From Schistosoma haematobium (lineage: Eukaryota > Platyhelminthes > Trematoda > Strigeidida > Schistosomatidae), in assembly GCF_000699445.3 (NCBI RefSeq), contig NC_067197.1:248001-312000 (forward strand): DNA of 64,000 bases, read 5' to 3'. Positions 1-10,804 of the stretch are shown piece by piece; position 1 is the stretch's first letter; each line of letters opens with the position of its first letter. Both the position numbers and the translations under genes were made by a program. The notes below the pieces were generated by a model. The model did no database searches, was not told the DNA's origin, and saw only the letters and a program-made list of their open reading frames with translations.

Positions 1-300
1 CATATAAATAAAGAAAGAAAAGAAACGAATTAGATAACACTGAATCATATTGAATAAAGATATTGATTTGTAAACTAAACCATCACCCATTTATAAAAGT
101 GATCCTAAATAAGATTTTTTTGTAATAATAATCATTAGTGATCCATTTGTTACTATGATTCTATACAATTACAGTTTGATCAAAACACTAGAAAAATCAT
201 TGAACTTTTAATAGAATATCATTGATAATGCAAAGTTTCATTCATAAAATAGATTGAAATGATTTATATTCATAAAAATAATTATCATTTATGATGAGAG
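1..300. other. AT-rich flank, nothing recognised
   Basis: AT-rich sequence beyond the 3' end of the potassium channel gene. No coding segment, RNA gene or clear repeat is visible. Confidence 0.4.
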
Positions 301-304
301 TAAA

Positions 305-430
305 TCATTGGATTAACTCCGCATGGAGTCTCTCCGGGGGCTACTGCCGGTCGCAAGCCCGGATAAAAGAGGAGGGTTGGGTATGGAGTTGGCGACCTCA
401 TCCCGTAGAAAACTAACTCGCTAAAAAGAA
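305..430. repeat. GC-richer interspersed repeat fragment
   Basis: A block much richer in G and C than its surroundings, with a run of 'ctccgggggctactgccgg' type sequence. A weakly similar block lies near 17760-17830. It looks like a fragment of a dispersed element, possibly a retrotransposon leader, but the family was not identified. The open frame across it on the minus strand is a by-product of base composition. Confidence 0.3.
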
Positions 431-790
431 ACGCTAACCAGAAAAAATAAGCATTGGATTCTAACAACAACAACAACGAAAAAGAAAACAAAAAAGAAGA
501 AAAGAATGTACAATAATCGAAAGGGATGAGTTAGTATCCAGGCGAAATATACATGTGTGTATATGTAGTTATTTGGTAAATGAGTGTTTCATGTATTGTT
601 TTGTTTTCTTTCTTTTTGTTTTACATTATACCCTTCTACTATTGATGGTTGTTTATTTAAAGATTTCAATAAATATAGAAAAAGAGATTGAGGATGAGTA
701 AAGGAGAGATGAAGAATATGATCAATGATTGTACAAAAAGCAAATAGGGATTAAATGTTTTTCTGTATCTGTGTCTGTGTCTCTGTGTCA
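431..790 (-). other. Probable 3' UTR of the potassium channel gene
   Basis: Non-coding sequence directly downstream, on the minus strand, of the channel stop codon at 791-793. It contains a canonical poly(A) signal at 652-657. No other feature is seen. Confidence 0.5.
652..657 (-). terminator. Candidate poly(A) signal of the Kv channel gene
   Basis: AATAAA on the minus strand, about 135 bases after the channel stop codon. Position and sequence suit a polyadenylation signal. In AT-rich DNA the hexamer is common by chance, so the call is tentative. Confidence 0.4.
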
Positions 791-2177
791 TTATGTTTTA
801 TTGTTATTGACATTTGTCATTGTTGAACTCACTATAGATTTAGCATTGAATAAAGCTTTTTGTAAATAACGTGACATTTTTCTATTTCGTATTTTACGTT
901 TAGCAGTACGATGTAATTGTTTCACCATAGATAATTGATCAGCATGTGCATAATATAATAAAAAATGATTCACTAATACAGGTATTGTATAGGATACTAA
1001 TAATGTACCTAATATAATACATGCTGTAGCAACTATATAACCTCCTGTATTATTTGGTACTAAATCTCCATAACCAACAGTAGACATAGTGATTAATGCC
1101 CACCAAAAACCTTTTGGTATATCGGTAAATGTTGGATCCACGAAATAAATTGCTGCACCAAAAAATAATGCACTTACTAAAATTAATATAATAATAATCG
1201 ATAAATCTGTAATAGTTGTCCGTATAGTATAAAATAATACCCTTGTCCCTCTATGTCGTCTTAATAAACGAAATAATCTTAATACAACAAATACTTTTAA
1301 AATGATAAAATATTCTTCTACTTTGAGGATACGAATTAACCACCATATTGAATCTGGATTAGTATGATAATGATTATCATTATTATAAGTATAAACTAAT
1401 TCATAAAAGATAAATTCACAATAGAATGGTACTAAGGATAAAATATCAATCAATGTAGATAATGAAAAGAACCAAATTAGAAAACATGGACAAAAGATCA
1501 TTCGTATTAATACATCAATAGTAATAGCTATAGAAAAGAAAATATCCATTTGTACAAGCCATTTAGATGGTAATGTAAAATAACTATAATTTGTTTTATC
1601 TGATTGATTAAATAAAGTGATAATTTCTAAATGATTATTTGTATAATCAATAATGGTATCATTATAAGCATCTGTATATCCAGTAATATTCATATAAAAT
1701 GGGATACGATATTCTTTCACTGTAGATAACATAAATACACCAACAGCGGATGTTATAATTAAGGTTTCATAAATAAAATAAAAATGTCTTAACCATATTA
1801 AATAAATTGATTCATGATTATTCATTGAATAGCAACTAGAACATTTTGTATATTTATTGATTTTTTCATGACAACAATGATTAATTGATTGAATTGTTGT
1901 AGATAAATGAAATGATTTTGATTCTAAACTATCATCAGATTGTTCATTACTAATAGAATAATGATTGATTGGATTTATTGATTTCTGATTTGAATTAAAA
2001 CTATGATTATCATTGGAATTTGATTGATCACTTGTTGAACTATAATCATTACAGAATAATTCATTAGGTGTATATTGTTTTCTATGTCTATAATTACTAA
2101 AACGTGAATGTATAAGTCTTGGTGATATATCTATAACAGACCAAATTTTTTCACGAAATAATTGCCAACGATAAGAT
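791..2177 (-). CDS. Voltage-gated K+ channel, last exon (S1-S6 and pore)
   Basis: Encodes residues 331-792 of a Kv-family alpha subunit, a plasma-membrane potassium channel. In order I see: an Asn/Ser-rich linker; S1 (about 458-482); an S1-S2 loop with several N-glycosylation sequons; S2 (538-560); S3; S4 (621-643) with R/K repeats; S5 (655-676); pore with the selectivity filter TMSTVGYGD (filter GYGD 699-702); S6; and a short basic C-terminus. The exon start is set by an acceptor ending TTAATAG at 2182-2178. Its phase completes the codon left open by the T1 exon at 19132. A nearer-perfect pyrimidine tract upstream (ending CCCCTAG) was rejected because its phase does not fit. Odd points: S4 has fewer positive charges than usual (I, K, V, R, R, R at the six usual positions); the usual S6 PVP is TIP; and the T1-S1 linker is about 158 residues, much longer than usual. 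It is clearly a Kv channel, but the subfamily is not certain. Confidence 0.93.
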
Positions 2178-2292
2178 CTATTAAGGAAGAAAACAGAAGA
2201 AAGAAGATCGATATTCTGTTCTAGGGGAAAAAAAGCGGAACAATTTTTTTTCAAAATTCAATAATAAATTGATGGAAAACATAAGATAGATG

Positions 2293-2383
2293 GTAGAAGT
2301 TTGTGCTGACGATGAAGTCGTTCAGAAGAACGATGAAATCTCCACGATCAAATCATCCAATTCAGAGAACAAAACATCATCAA
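2293..2383 (+). repeat. Dispersed repeat, copy 1 (about 90 bp)
   Basis: Shares about 85 bases with 4424-4509 in the same orientation (core 'gaagtttgtgctgacgatga', then 'gtcgttcag' and 'aacgatgaaa'). It is a dispersed repeat of unknown family. The second copy sits next to a Penelope-like fragment, so it may belong to such an element. Confidence 0.55.
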
Positions 2384-2554
2384 AATCATTATGCGTTAAA
2401 ATAACCAATCATGATTTTACCATTTCCACTCCCACTATTCCTTCTATAGCTTAATATTCGAGACTTGACCAACAACTCATCTGACCTGTACTGTTAAAAT
2501 TGAGCAGATATAAGCTAAGCTTCTATTAGTCTGTTACAAGTAGGATTTTCTTCA

Positions 2555-2915
2555 CGTCTTGCCTTGAGAAACGTGGATGAGTTAAGCGAATGTCTGGAGC
2601 TTTAACCGCGTTCATGGATATGGAAAATCCTGATTCCTAACCAATGGTGCATATAGGATGCAGGATCCTAAAGAAACAAATGGTTTATGAACCAATGGTT
2701 AGTCACCAGCTACTATGAGACTGCATCTCTTAAAGTTGGTCCACTGCCTTGTGGACTAGACCCTCAAGCAATGTCTCGGGGTGTGGCCCACTGAGAAAAC
2801 CACCTGTTTCGTTTTGAGCACCCAGGCAGTGTTTCAGCACAGGCTGAAATTAAGTGACTTGTGTGACGCATATATAATCGGTGCCACTCTGTACTAATAT
2901 TTATGTGTTCTAATA
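2555..2915 (+). mobile_element. 3' end of an RTE-type retrotransposon (family III)
   Basis: Matches the block at 44060-44545 along its length: 'actgccttgt', 'aaaaccacctg', 'aagtgacttgtgtg', 'gcatatata', then an A/T-rich tail near 'tatttatgtgttc'. At 52455-52560 the same tail follows RTE coding sequence on the minus strand, which identifies it as the element's 3' untranslated end. Only the non-coding 3' part is present here. Confidence 0.6.
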
Positions 2916-3737
2916 ATAATAACGATGAGCTGAATAAAAAATGTCTCGTATGTTAGATTATCTGAGATACAACTTAAGATAGAACCATTTCGAAAGCTTA
3001 CTCTTTGTAATACATTTTCCATCATAAAAATGTCATCATAGTAACAGTAAGTTAGATGAACTAATGAAAATAATCATTTCCAAACAGACTGTACTAAACA
3101 GAAAATGCACTTAGTGAACAGAATCAAAAGTTTTATACTTTTTCATTTATATGTTAGTTTAGTATGGTAGTTATCAGTCGTGAAATTTCCATTATTGTCC
3201 TCATAAACACTCAACAGAGCTTACTGTAAATACATTTGAATTAGTCTATGATGAAAGTTAAATAGATATAATAGCGGAATAAAAATCTTTTCTTTTTCTA
3301 CGGTATACTATGTTTAAATGATAATACAACCGGTGATTGAGATTGTGCTATCCCCAGACTGGATACTCCATCGATATGCTGTACACAGACTGAGAATTAA
3401 ATTTTATTTTTTTCAACCTTCTGTTAAATTCTCAATACATTTGGATTCATAACTGCTTGCCTCAGTATTTAAACAGCTACATAATGACCAACGAGCATAG
3501 TGAAATAACTTCGAATAATAATCATGGCGTATTGTGTTGTTACTTTGTCCGCTTTATTAAAATCACTCATACTAATAACTGAGTGCAAATGAATTAAAAT
3601 ATGCAATATAAAATGTAAAATTGCTGTGGGAGAGAACAAACAAGCTTCCATGTGAAGAGGAAATTAGGATATCATGTTGGAAGTGGATAGCACGTACATT
3701 AAGAAAATCAACAAAGTAAATCACGAGGTAAGCACTA
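2916..3737. other. Intron sequence, nothing recognised
   Basis: AT-rich intron DNA with no recognisable repeat, RNA gene or conserved coding segment. Confidence 0.4.
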
Positions 3738-3940
3738 AATTAGAATCGTAAAGGGAAACGGAAAAGAGGAAGGCTAAAGAACACACTGCGTCGGGAATTG
3801 AAAACAGACATGAAAAAGATTAATAGCAAGTGAAAAGAACTGAAAAGGATTGTCCAGGACAGAGTCGGATAGAGAATGCTGGTGGATGACCTGTGCTCCT
3901 CGATTAGGGGTGATAGGTATAGGTAAGTAAGTAATATAAA
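3738..3940 (+). mobile_element. 3' end of an RTE-type retrotransposon (family II)
   Basis: A 5'-truncated copy containing the C-terminal coding motif that reads like 'G(K)RKRGRxKNTLRRE...D(R)xxWRMLV..LCSS', followed by the family's short GTAA tandem tail near 3930. The frame is broken. The same family is seen at 8464-9612, 10805-11465, 18030-18600 and 57960-58165. Confidence 0.65.
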
Positions 3941-4126
3941 ATGTCAAAAGTTATTTTCTTTCTAGTTTTAAGGAGATCTATTTACTGAATTCTATAACTA
4001 ACTACTTTGTGTACAAGCATACCGTTGCTTACCAGATACCTTGCCTGTTTCCATAAACACATTAAGTTTCGTAGAACATATGTCTGGATAATCATTCAAG
4101 TAAACACTCAGGTATTATGTTCGCTT

Positions 4127-4180
4127 CCTCTCTCTCTCTCTCTCTCTCTCTCTACATATATATATATATATATATATATT
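4127..4180. repeat. (TC)n/(AT)n compound microsatellite
   Basis: About 27 bases of TC repeats followed by about 25 bases of AT repeats. It is likely to be length-polymorphic. Confidence 0.95.
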
Positions 4181-4184
4181 GGAT

Positions 4185-4345
4185 CGATTTCAATGTGCTT
4201 GTTGATTGCTGATCGACCTAAGTGCCAAGCTTCTAAAAATCCTCTGGTGTTTTTGGAATTTCCTCTATCCAAGATTTCCACATTTTTCCAGTCAAATGAG
4301 TGTCCGCAGTTGTCTATGTGCATTGTTGTAAGTGAGGAAATATCA
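4185..4345 (-). mobile_element. Penelope-like element tail fragment
   Basis: The minus-strand reading contains 'FDWKNVEILDRG', then 'KNTRGFLEAWHL', then 'SAINKHIEIDPIY'. This resembles the region after the GIY-YIG endonuclease in Penelope-like retroelements (HxxDW..V.IL......R...E...I....N). It is a short, decayed fragment. Related fragments lie at 7600-7800 and 17148-17365. Confidence 0.55.
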
Positions 4346-4423
4346 TGGGATTTGACTGGTAATTAAGGTCTAAAGGACAAGCTGTGAACCATATATGGAC
4401 AAATTCAAACACTTCACTTCTCT

Positions 4424-4509
4424 CTGAAGTTTGTGCTGATGACGATGTCGTTCAGATGAACGATGAAAGCTCCACAATCAAACCATCCAGCTCAAAGAAC
4501 AAAACTCCA
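4424..4509 (+). repeat. Dispersed repeat, copy 2
   Basis: Second copy of the repeat at 2293-2383, same strand, about 85-90% identical by eye. It lies just beyond the Penelope-like fragment. Confidence 0.55.
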
Positions 4510-5057
4510 TTCAACAAGTTCCATTTATACCATAACATTCACAGCCAAGATTTTGAAAAAGTAACAAAAGTCTTAACTCTATTTTGAATAATTCATTTAC
4601 AAATATAATATGTAGAGAAAATTCATCTAATTATTACATCATAGAACAATCTAATGAATAGAGGATGTTTGATAGAAGAAATAAACTGTTATAATGATGG
4701 AAAACTTTCCATAGAAATTGCGTAGAAGTTATAATCTTGTTACATTTTACAATGATGACTATTTAGAATCTATTTACCTAAAATCTGAATATGAATGGAT
4801 CAATAATCGTACAAATATGTACTCAATGAATGTATCAACTAGAGAATTCATGATCTTTGATTGAACATGTTTATATCTGCGCGAAGTTTAAATGTTTACC
4901 ATGAGTTTAAAAAGAATTAAATGGGTTTTATCAATTTAGGAGGAAAACCTTATATTTATAAGCTAAATCAATTGATAATGTAGTTTGTATTTAGACAATA
5001 TTCAGTGATCATATGATACTTAATAGAATTTAGAGCCCCAATTTCACTGATAAATAT
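4510..5057. other. Intron sequence, nothing recognised
   Basis: AT-rich intron DNA with no feature I can support. Confidence 0.4.
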
Positions 5058-5325
5058 TTGATAGTTGAATTTATGAGTCAATTAAAGCTAGAATACCCTG
5101 AAAAACATGAAAGTATTGTACGGCTGTTTTGTTCTAGTATGAGACTCTTGAGCTCAGTGTTCGAATCCCGCGGGGCGGGATCATGGGTTCACATTGTTGA
5201 GGAGTCACATACCAGAACAAAACAACCGTCCAAGTTTGCCATGGTGATCTAGCTTTAATTGACTCATGAATTCAATTATTAAATTACTAAAAATCTCCAC
5301 AAAACCCCCTTCTAATTATATTCAA
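5058..5325. mobile_element. Head-to-head inverted pair of SINE fragments
   Basis: The left arm (about 5066-5150) is the reverse complement of the 3' half of the tRNA-derived SINE. The right arm (about 5153-5325) is the same SINE in plus orientation, from its B-box-like 'ttcgaatcccgcgg' to its A-rich end 'ctccacaaaaccccctt'. Both arms hold degraded versions of the hammerhead segment (right arm 'gttgaggagtcacataccag'). The arms can pair, so a transcript could fold back. Confidence 0.75.
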
Positions 5326-6280
5326 TTATCATTGGTAATGTGAACGAAAATTTTCTAACTTATATTGTCAATAACATAATGTACTTTATAATGTTTACCT
5401 TTCTTTGGCAGTGTATTATTTTCAAGTGTATGTTTATGATTATAGAGGTTTAGTGAGGCCTTTTATTTTGTCTACATTTAGACTGGACGATGTTCGTCGA
5501 AGGGCTCTCCACTTTAGTGGCCCGGGATGTGACTCCAAGTAGATCATATGAATGTTTGTTATCGCCTATCCTCGTATATAACCAATGACTTAAATCGCGT
5601 TAGTCAATAACGGAATTGAATAAGCCAAATAAAGAGAATGGACGTTTAGATACATATATTTTGTATATGAAGCGAATAGAATAGAAAGAAGCAAAACGAC
5701 GCGCGATGAAGAAGACATATGAGCCAATTCCATTTGATTAAACGTTAATCAATATTTATAGTCACACAAAAAAAGGCTGCAGACATGTGATGAGCAATCG
5801 GATAAGAAGTGTACACACACCTATGCGCTCATATAAAAACAGTGACGATTGATAAGCAGATAATTAACAAGGTCTAAATGTGACTCAAATAGAATGAATA
5901 GATTGGGCTATCCGAAAGTTAGAATAAGCCATATAAGCTTAACATGTCAACCGACACTACAGAGGATTAAGAAAAGCAAAGAATGAATTGATTTGAAGTC
6001 ATTCAGTATATAAGAAATTTATGATTCTATTCGAATAATTAAATGAAATATGATATGTATCATATGATAATTAAGGCGTTCTGACTGAAACAAACACAGT
6101 GTATCAAAGCCTAATGTTTAATGCAAACATTTGACATTGTCATGTGGTATCACTAAAGGTCACTTTTACTAGTCTAAGCACAATGTTAAAAGGAAGTTAT
6201 TCAAACAGTGACAAAAGTTAAACCAAGTAACTTAATCTTATAAAACCAAATACTGAAAAAAATCTGCCTAATTTTGAAGA
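5326..6280. other. Intron sequence, no identified feature
   Basis: Slightly GC-richer pieces around 5500-5720 and 5840-5960 could be old repeats, but no family, coding motif or terminal structure is recognisable. Confidence 0.35.
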
Positions 6281-6340
6281 TTGTTTAAAAGGTGTATTAT
6301 AATGTTTAAAATAAATAATGATCAACATCAATCATTTGTC

Positions 6341-6525
6341 GGCGAGACTGTAATTTATGGACGAGCCAATCAGAGGCGTTTTAGAGGTTTCAAGGTTACG
6401 GCACCAACTTCAGTGCTTAATGCTAACGTACGATCGGTTCATAGGGAATTTTGTACAAAACGCGATAATTGAGCGGCTATAACAAATAAAACGGCGGGAC
6501 TATAATTTGTGGACGAATCAATCAG
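6341..6525 (+). repeat. Two 33-bp direct repeats 152 bp apart
   Basis: 6341-6373 and 6493-6525 share the pattern GGCGRGACTRTAATTTRTGG followed by ACGARYCAATCAG. The intervening and following DNA is richer in CG dinucleotides than the flanks. This may be part of an unrecognised LTR or DNA element, but no ends could be defined. Confidence 0.5.
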
Positions 6526-6529
6526 GTAT

Positions 6530-7251
6530 AAGATAATAGATCTCGGATTTTAACGCGAAAACCTTTCATCCATTTGGCTAAATAAATTTCTGGCATTATA
6601 GCTGATGTCAGTTTGTGATGAAAACCCTATATATAATTCCTAACTAAGACAAATTACGGCAATTATTGCGAACTGGATAATAAAACCACCAGTAACACTG
6701 GTTGCAACCAGGTACTACAATATATACGGATGTTTGGAGAGCGTACAGACTCCTATATAGACTTGGTTATATGCATCGTGTCGTTATCCACAAGTAGCAT
6801 TTTGTGCACTCCACAGCTGGAGTGCACACAGGCAATATTTAATCTATGTGGTTGAGGTTGAAAGAGTTTTTGAGACTTTGTCATGGCTCCAAATGCCAAC
6901 TATTCCGTAGCCATATGGATGATTTCCTCTGCTGCATGCATTAGAATTTTAGAACCTCCGAACCTCTTTCTAACTTGGATAAGTTTTTGAACCACGTATA
7001 AGAAGTGTATCCACTTTATTTCTTTGGTTTTGTATAACATATTTTTACTCTATACTGGGTGTTTGCTGACTAGCTAATATTTCTCAAGGTTACTTAAGAT
7101 TCGTTCAAAGGTTATCCATAAATTAGAGTCTCGCTCATTTGTCTAGTCCTTAATCATGATAGAATCTTATCTGTTAAGTGCTGATATTAAAAACACAAAG
7201 TTTAGTGAACGGCTCTCTTTTTAACTAATTTGTTATCAAGTTGTACAAATC
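6530..7251. other. Intron sequence, nothing recognised
   Basis: No coding motif or known repeat is visible. A short palindrome, 'ggttgcaacc', occurs near 6709. Confidence 0.35.
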
Positions 7252-7475
7252 GCATATCAGTCAGTCAGTCAGATACAAAGTAGGACCAGCTACATATATG
7301 TATCGGTTCAAGTTGCTATACCACATTAGCACAGCAAGATGAACACCAAATTCATAGGAGCAGTTAATTCAATGGTAGTAATATATAAGAAAAAAGGATT
7401 ATATATAAGAATATGATACAGGGAGAAAGAATTAGTTCGTAGAAAGAAAGGTTTAAGACAATCTTATATGTAAAC
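7252..7475 (-). mobile_element. 3' end of an RTE-type retrotransposon (family I)
   Basis: Read on the minus strand, it is the family I 3' untranslated end, finishing in the characteristic (CTGA)n tail, here 'cagtcagtcagtcag' on the plus strand at about 7258-7272. It matches the tail of the intact-frame copy at 23357-24366. 5'-truncated, no coding left. Confidence 0.7.
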
Positions 7476-7599
7476 ACTAGTTCCGTCAGGATATGTGAAC
7501 AAGGAATAAACTTGGTGATGTGATCGAAAGATTATAATACCGGATTGCGTCACATGAATAATAGGCTGTAGCTAGCGCTCACTTTCAACTCATATACGA

Positions 7600-7800
7600 G
7601 AACATATCCCAGTGTGGTTCTACAAGGGTGAGAGGAAAGTATTTAAAAGTTCCATTCTTGAACATCTAATCGATTCTAATCATTTTACTTATACACAGGC
7701 TGATTTTAAATTTGTGTATATAATTCGTCTAAATCTACTTAGAGATCTGCGTATCCAACTCCTTAAAACAACAGAAGCTCTTACTATCTATGATCTCTAG
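7600..7800 (+). mobile_element. Penelope-like element C-terminal fragment
   Basis: The open frame reads 'SSILEHLIDSNHFTYTQADF', then 'RDLRIQLLKTTEALTIYDL', matching the pattern after the GIY-YIG domain of Penelope-like elements (SSI.EHL...H......F.......LR..L...EA..I). It runs about 60 codons to a TAG and no upstream domain is present. Confidence 0.55.
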
Positions 7801-8463
7801 TCAGAATTGTGCGTACAAAAGAAGTACATCTTATTGTTAAATTGTTCTATCCTAATGGTGTAAATGAATCAAAACTATATGAACTTACGAAAGTATAGAC
7901 TATAAAATCATGACATTTCTTATCATTCAGACATCATTGAATGATATTCAGGTTATACTGCAATGAGCAGAACACCCGTGGGGACAATCGAATGTATTTA
8001 ACACAAAATTACAGGACTTTTTAATAAAATCTAACAATCATATAGTAAATGTTTAATGTAAAAAATGTCCATCAGTTGTCTCATAATGACTCAGAATTCA
8101 TTGTTCTTGCATTTTCATACCAATTGCATTCTGTTTCTATTCTTTACTGTTCGATCCTCTTATCTCTCTGTTGCCAGACCTTCTGTTCACGATTAACATC
8201 ATCTACTACTTACGTCAATATAAGTAGTACACACCATAATACAAGTTAGATATATGTAAACTGATTAGATAGGAATATGTATAATTATGAAGTGGTTCAA
8301 ATCAGTTTAGAAGAATAAATATCTATATATAACTTAATGAAAAATACTAATAAGCATGAAACATTATACCAGTTATCATCAACCTACTCACATCCCTATT
8401 CATGATATAAAATCTTTTATGTTTGTAACTATGATTATTGAGTATTACTAACCATTTCATAAT
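7801..8463. other. Intron sequence, nothing recognised
   Basis: AT-rich, no supported feature. Confidence 0.4.
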
Positions 8464-9612
8464 TACTTACTTACTTACTTACGCCTATTATTCCTCGTGA
8501 AGGAACATAGGCCGCTCACCAGCACTCTCCATCCAATCCTGTCCTGGGCATTTCTTTCCAGCTCTATCCAGTTGTTATTCACCCGTTCCATATCTGCTTT
8601 TATTTCCCGACGTAATGTGTTCTTTGGCCTTCCTCTTTTCCGCCTTCCTTCAGGATTCCAAGTTAGGGCTTGTCTCGTGATGCAGTTTGACGATTTGCAT
8701 AGTGTATGTCCTATCTATTTCCATCGTCTTTTCCTAATTTCCTCTTCAGATGGAAGCTGGTTTGTTCTCTCCCACAGTAGCATGTTGTTGCTGATGGTAT
8801 CCGGCGAATGGATGTTGAATATCTTGTGTAGACAACCAATTATACATACTTATACCTTCTTGATGACGTTTGTAGTAGTTTTTTCAAGTTTCAGCTCCGT
8901 ACAGTAGGACTGACTGCCTTGAAGTTGGTATTGAATATTGTGACTTTGATATTGGTTGAAAGTTGATTTGAGTTCCATATGTAAAATTCGGCCCTTGCTT
9001 TACCAATCCTCGCCATTACGTCTGTATCTGAACCTCCTTGTCCATCGATGATGCTTCCCAGATGTGTGAGAGATTCTACATCTTCCAGAGTTTCGCCATC
9101 GAGAGTGATTGGATTGCTGTTTTCCGCTTTGAATTTGAGGACCTTGGTTTTCCCCTAGTGTATGCTGAGGCTTACTGATGCAGAGACTGCTGCTACACTG
9201 GCTGTCTTTATCTGCATTTGTTCATGTGTATGCGATAGGATGGCTGGGTCGTCTGCGAATTCCAAATCGTCTAATTGATTCTGAGCTGTTGATTGTATGC
9301 CGTGTTTTCCCTCAGATTTTGAGGTCTTTATAATCCAGTCGGCCACCAGAAGAAAGAGGAAGGGAAAGAGTAGACGGCCTTGTCTGACTCCGGTCCTTAC
9401 TTGGAATGCATCTGTCATCTGTCCATCATGCACAACCTTGCACTGCAGTCCGTTGTATGATTTCCGGATAATATTGACAATCTTCTCAGGAACTCCGTAG
9501 TGTCAAAGAAGTTTCCATAATGTTCTCCTATCTACACTGTGAAATGCCTTTTCATAATCAATGAAATTGATGTACAGTGACGAGTTCCACTCAACTGATT
9601 GTTTGACGATGA
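8464..9612 (-). mobile_element. RTE-type retrotransposon, family II, 5'-truncated and frame-broken
   Basis: On the minus strand it carries the reverse-transcriptase palm and C-terminal region. It starts near 'FIDYEKAFHSVDR', then 'VRTGVRQGRLLFPFLFLLVA', the catalytic box as FADD (normally F/YADD), then '[14 protein letters not shown]' type sequence. It ends in the (GTAA)n tail, seen as 'ttacttacttacttac' at 8464-8480. Several frameshifts and stops make it dead. Confidence 0.8.
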
Positions 9613-10605
9613 TTTCATAATTAACTTCAATTAATTTTATAACAAATACACATAATTGAATATTCTTATTTTATATTTTATTCGTTTTATATTAATTTAG
9701 ACCGAAAAAATTAAATTAAAACAAAAACATAATACACATTAATTGTCATTGTAAACTACATTTATCTAGTTTACTAGTTTTATGCAAATTACCAAGTCTT
9801 TTTTTTGGTGTCTTTTTTGTTGTTGTTGTTTTGGTGGTGGTGGTGATGATGATGGTTGTTGTTGTGGTTGCTTCTCATTTCGAATTTTGTTTGTTTTTTC
9901 AAGATGAAAATTACTGAAAATTTCCAATGCAAATTTTTGTTGTTGTTTAATTTGAAGATTGAAAATAAATAACTTTTTTTTTGTTAAAGTTTTTTTTTGT
10001 TTCTAACCACCCACGAAAAGTGAATTTTGTAAATTTTGAAGTTATTTAGTGTGTTACGTTGTTAAGATAATATTGGAAACTTCATTACTCTCTATCCCTC
10101 TCTCTCTCTCTCTCTCTAGTTCACACATGCTTATACGCACATGTTAGCACAAATAAGTGATCACATAAACAAGCGCGCACACACACACATCTATCACACA
10201 TTTTGAATTTAAATAATGGCAAATAAATTCGAAAGAATGAAGTATTTACATTGGTGAATTAACCACACACAGAAATCGATCTAACGACTACTACTACTAC
10301 TACTACTAATAATAATAATAATAATAATAAGAGAGCGATTATCCAGAAGTGTTTTGTTATTAACTATTAATTGTAAGCTCCTAGAAATTGAATTACCAAC
10401 CAAAATCTTGAATGACATTTAATTATATCATTTTATTCATGATTTAAATATGTAAACATACTTTCTACTTCTCATTTATCAAGATCATCAATAGTATGCT
10501 CATTATAGAACATGTTGAATGAATAATCTATTTTTTCGTCAACATAATAACATTGTAAACAATTGTGATTATGTGTAATAACTGTTTTTTCCCTTTGTAA
10601 TATAT
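9613..10605. other. Low-complexity T/G-rich intron stretch
   Basis: Contains T- and TG-rich runs at about 9800-9990, a (TC)n run near 10098-10119 and a (CA)n run near 10176-10190. No gene is seen. Confidence 0.6.
10287..10330. repeat. (ACT)n/(AAT)n microsatellite
   Basis: Seven or so ACT units followed directly by about seven AAT units. Confidence 0.9.
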
Positions 10606-10797
10606 GTTTCAACCAGGTCTGTTGTGAGATATCAACTCACTGAAGAAAATGGTGTACGGTGGTGTAACTTCGTTGATTGGTTGAAGTTAGACATTAACAC
10701 CGTTGGATGACGGCCGACTCAGTGGTCTAATGATTAAGCGCCTGACGCGAGACTGATAGGTTCTGAGTTCGAATCTCACGGGAGGCGAGATCGTGGA
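10606..10797 (+). mobile_element. Sm-alpha-type SINE, 3'-truncated
   Basis: Holds the SINE head ('gttgtgagatatcaactcac') and the tRNA-like promoter: A box around 'agtggtctaatgattaagcg' and B box 'gttcgaatctc' near 10768. It stops at 'tggatgcg', just before the hammerhead segment, where it is joined to the family II RTE copy at 10805. The join removed the 3' half. Confidence 0.75.
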
Positions 10798-10804
10798 TGC
10801 GTAC

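Noticed and set aside
2207..2222. Alternative acceptor ending CCCCTAG
   Set aside because: The pyrimidine tract is good, but its phase does not join the T1 exon ending in two bases.
2190..2254. Extension of the Kv pore exon to the end of the open frame (starting MKKNC)
   Set aside because: The opening residue is a TTG, and the segment is the pyrimidine tract of the acceptor. The acceptor at 2178 gives the right phase with the T1 exon.
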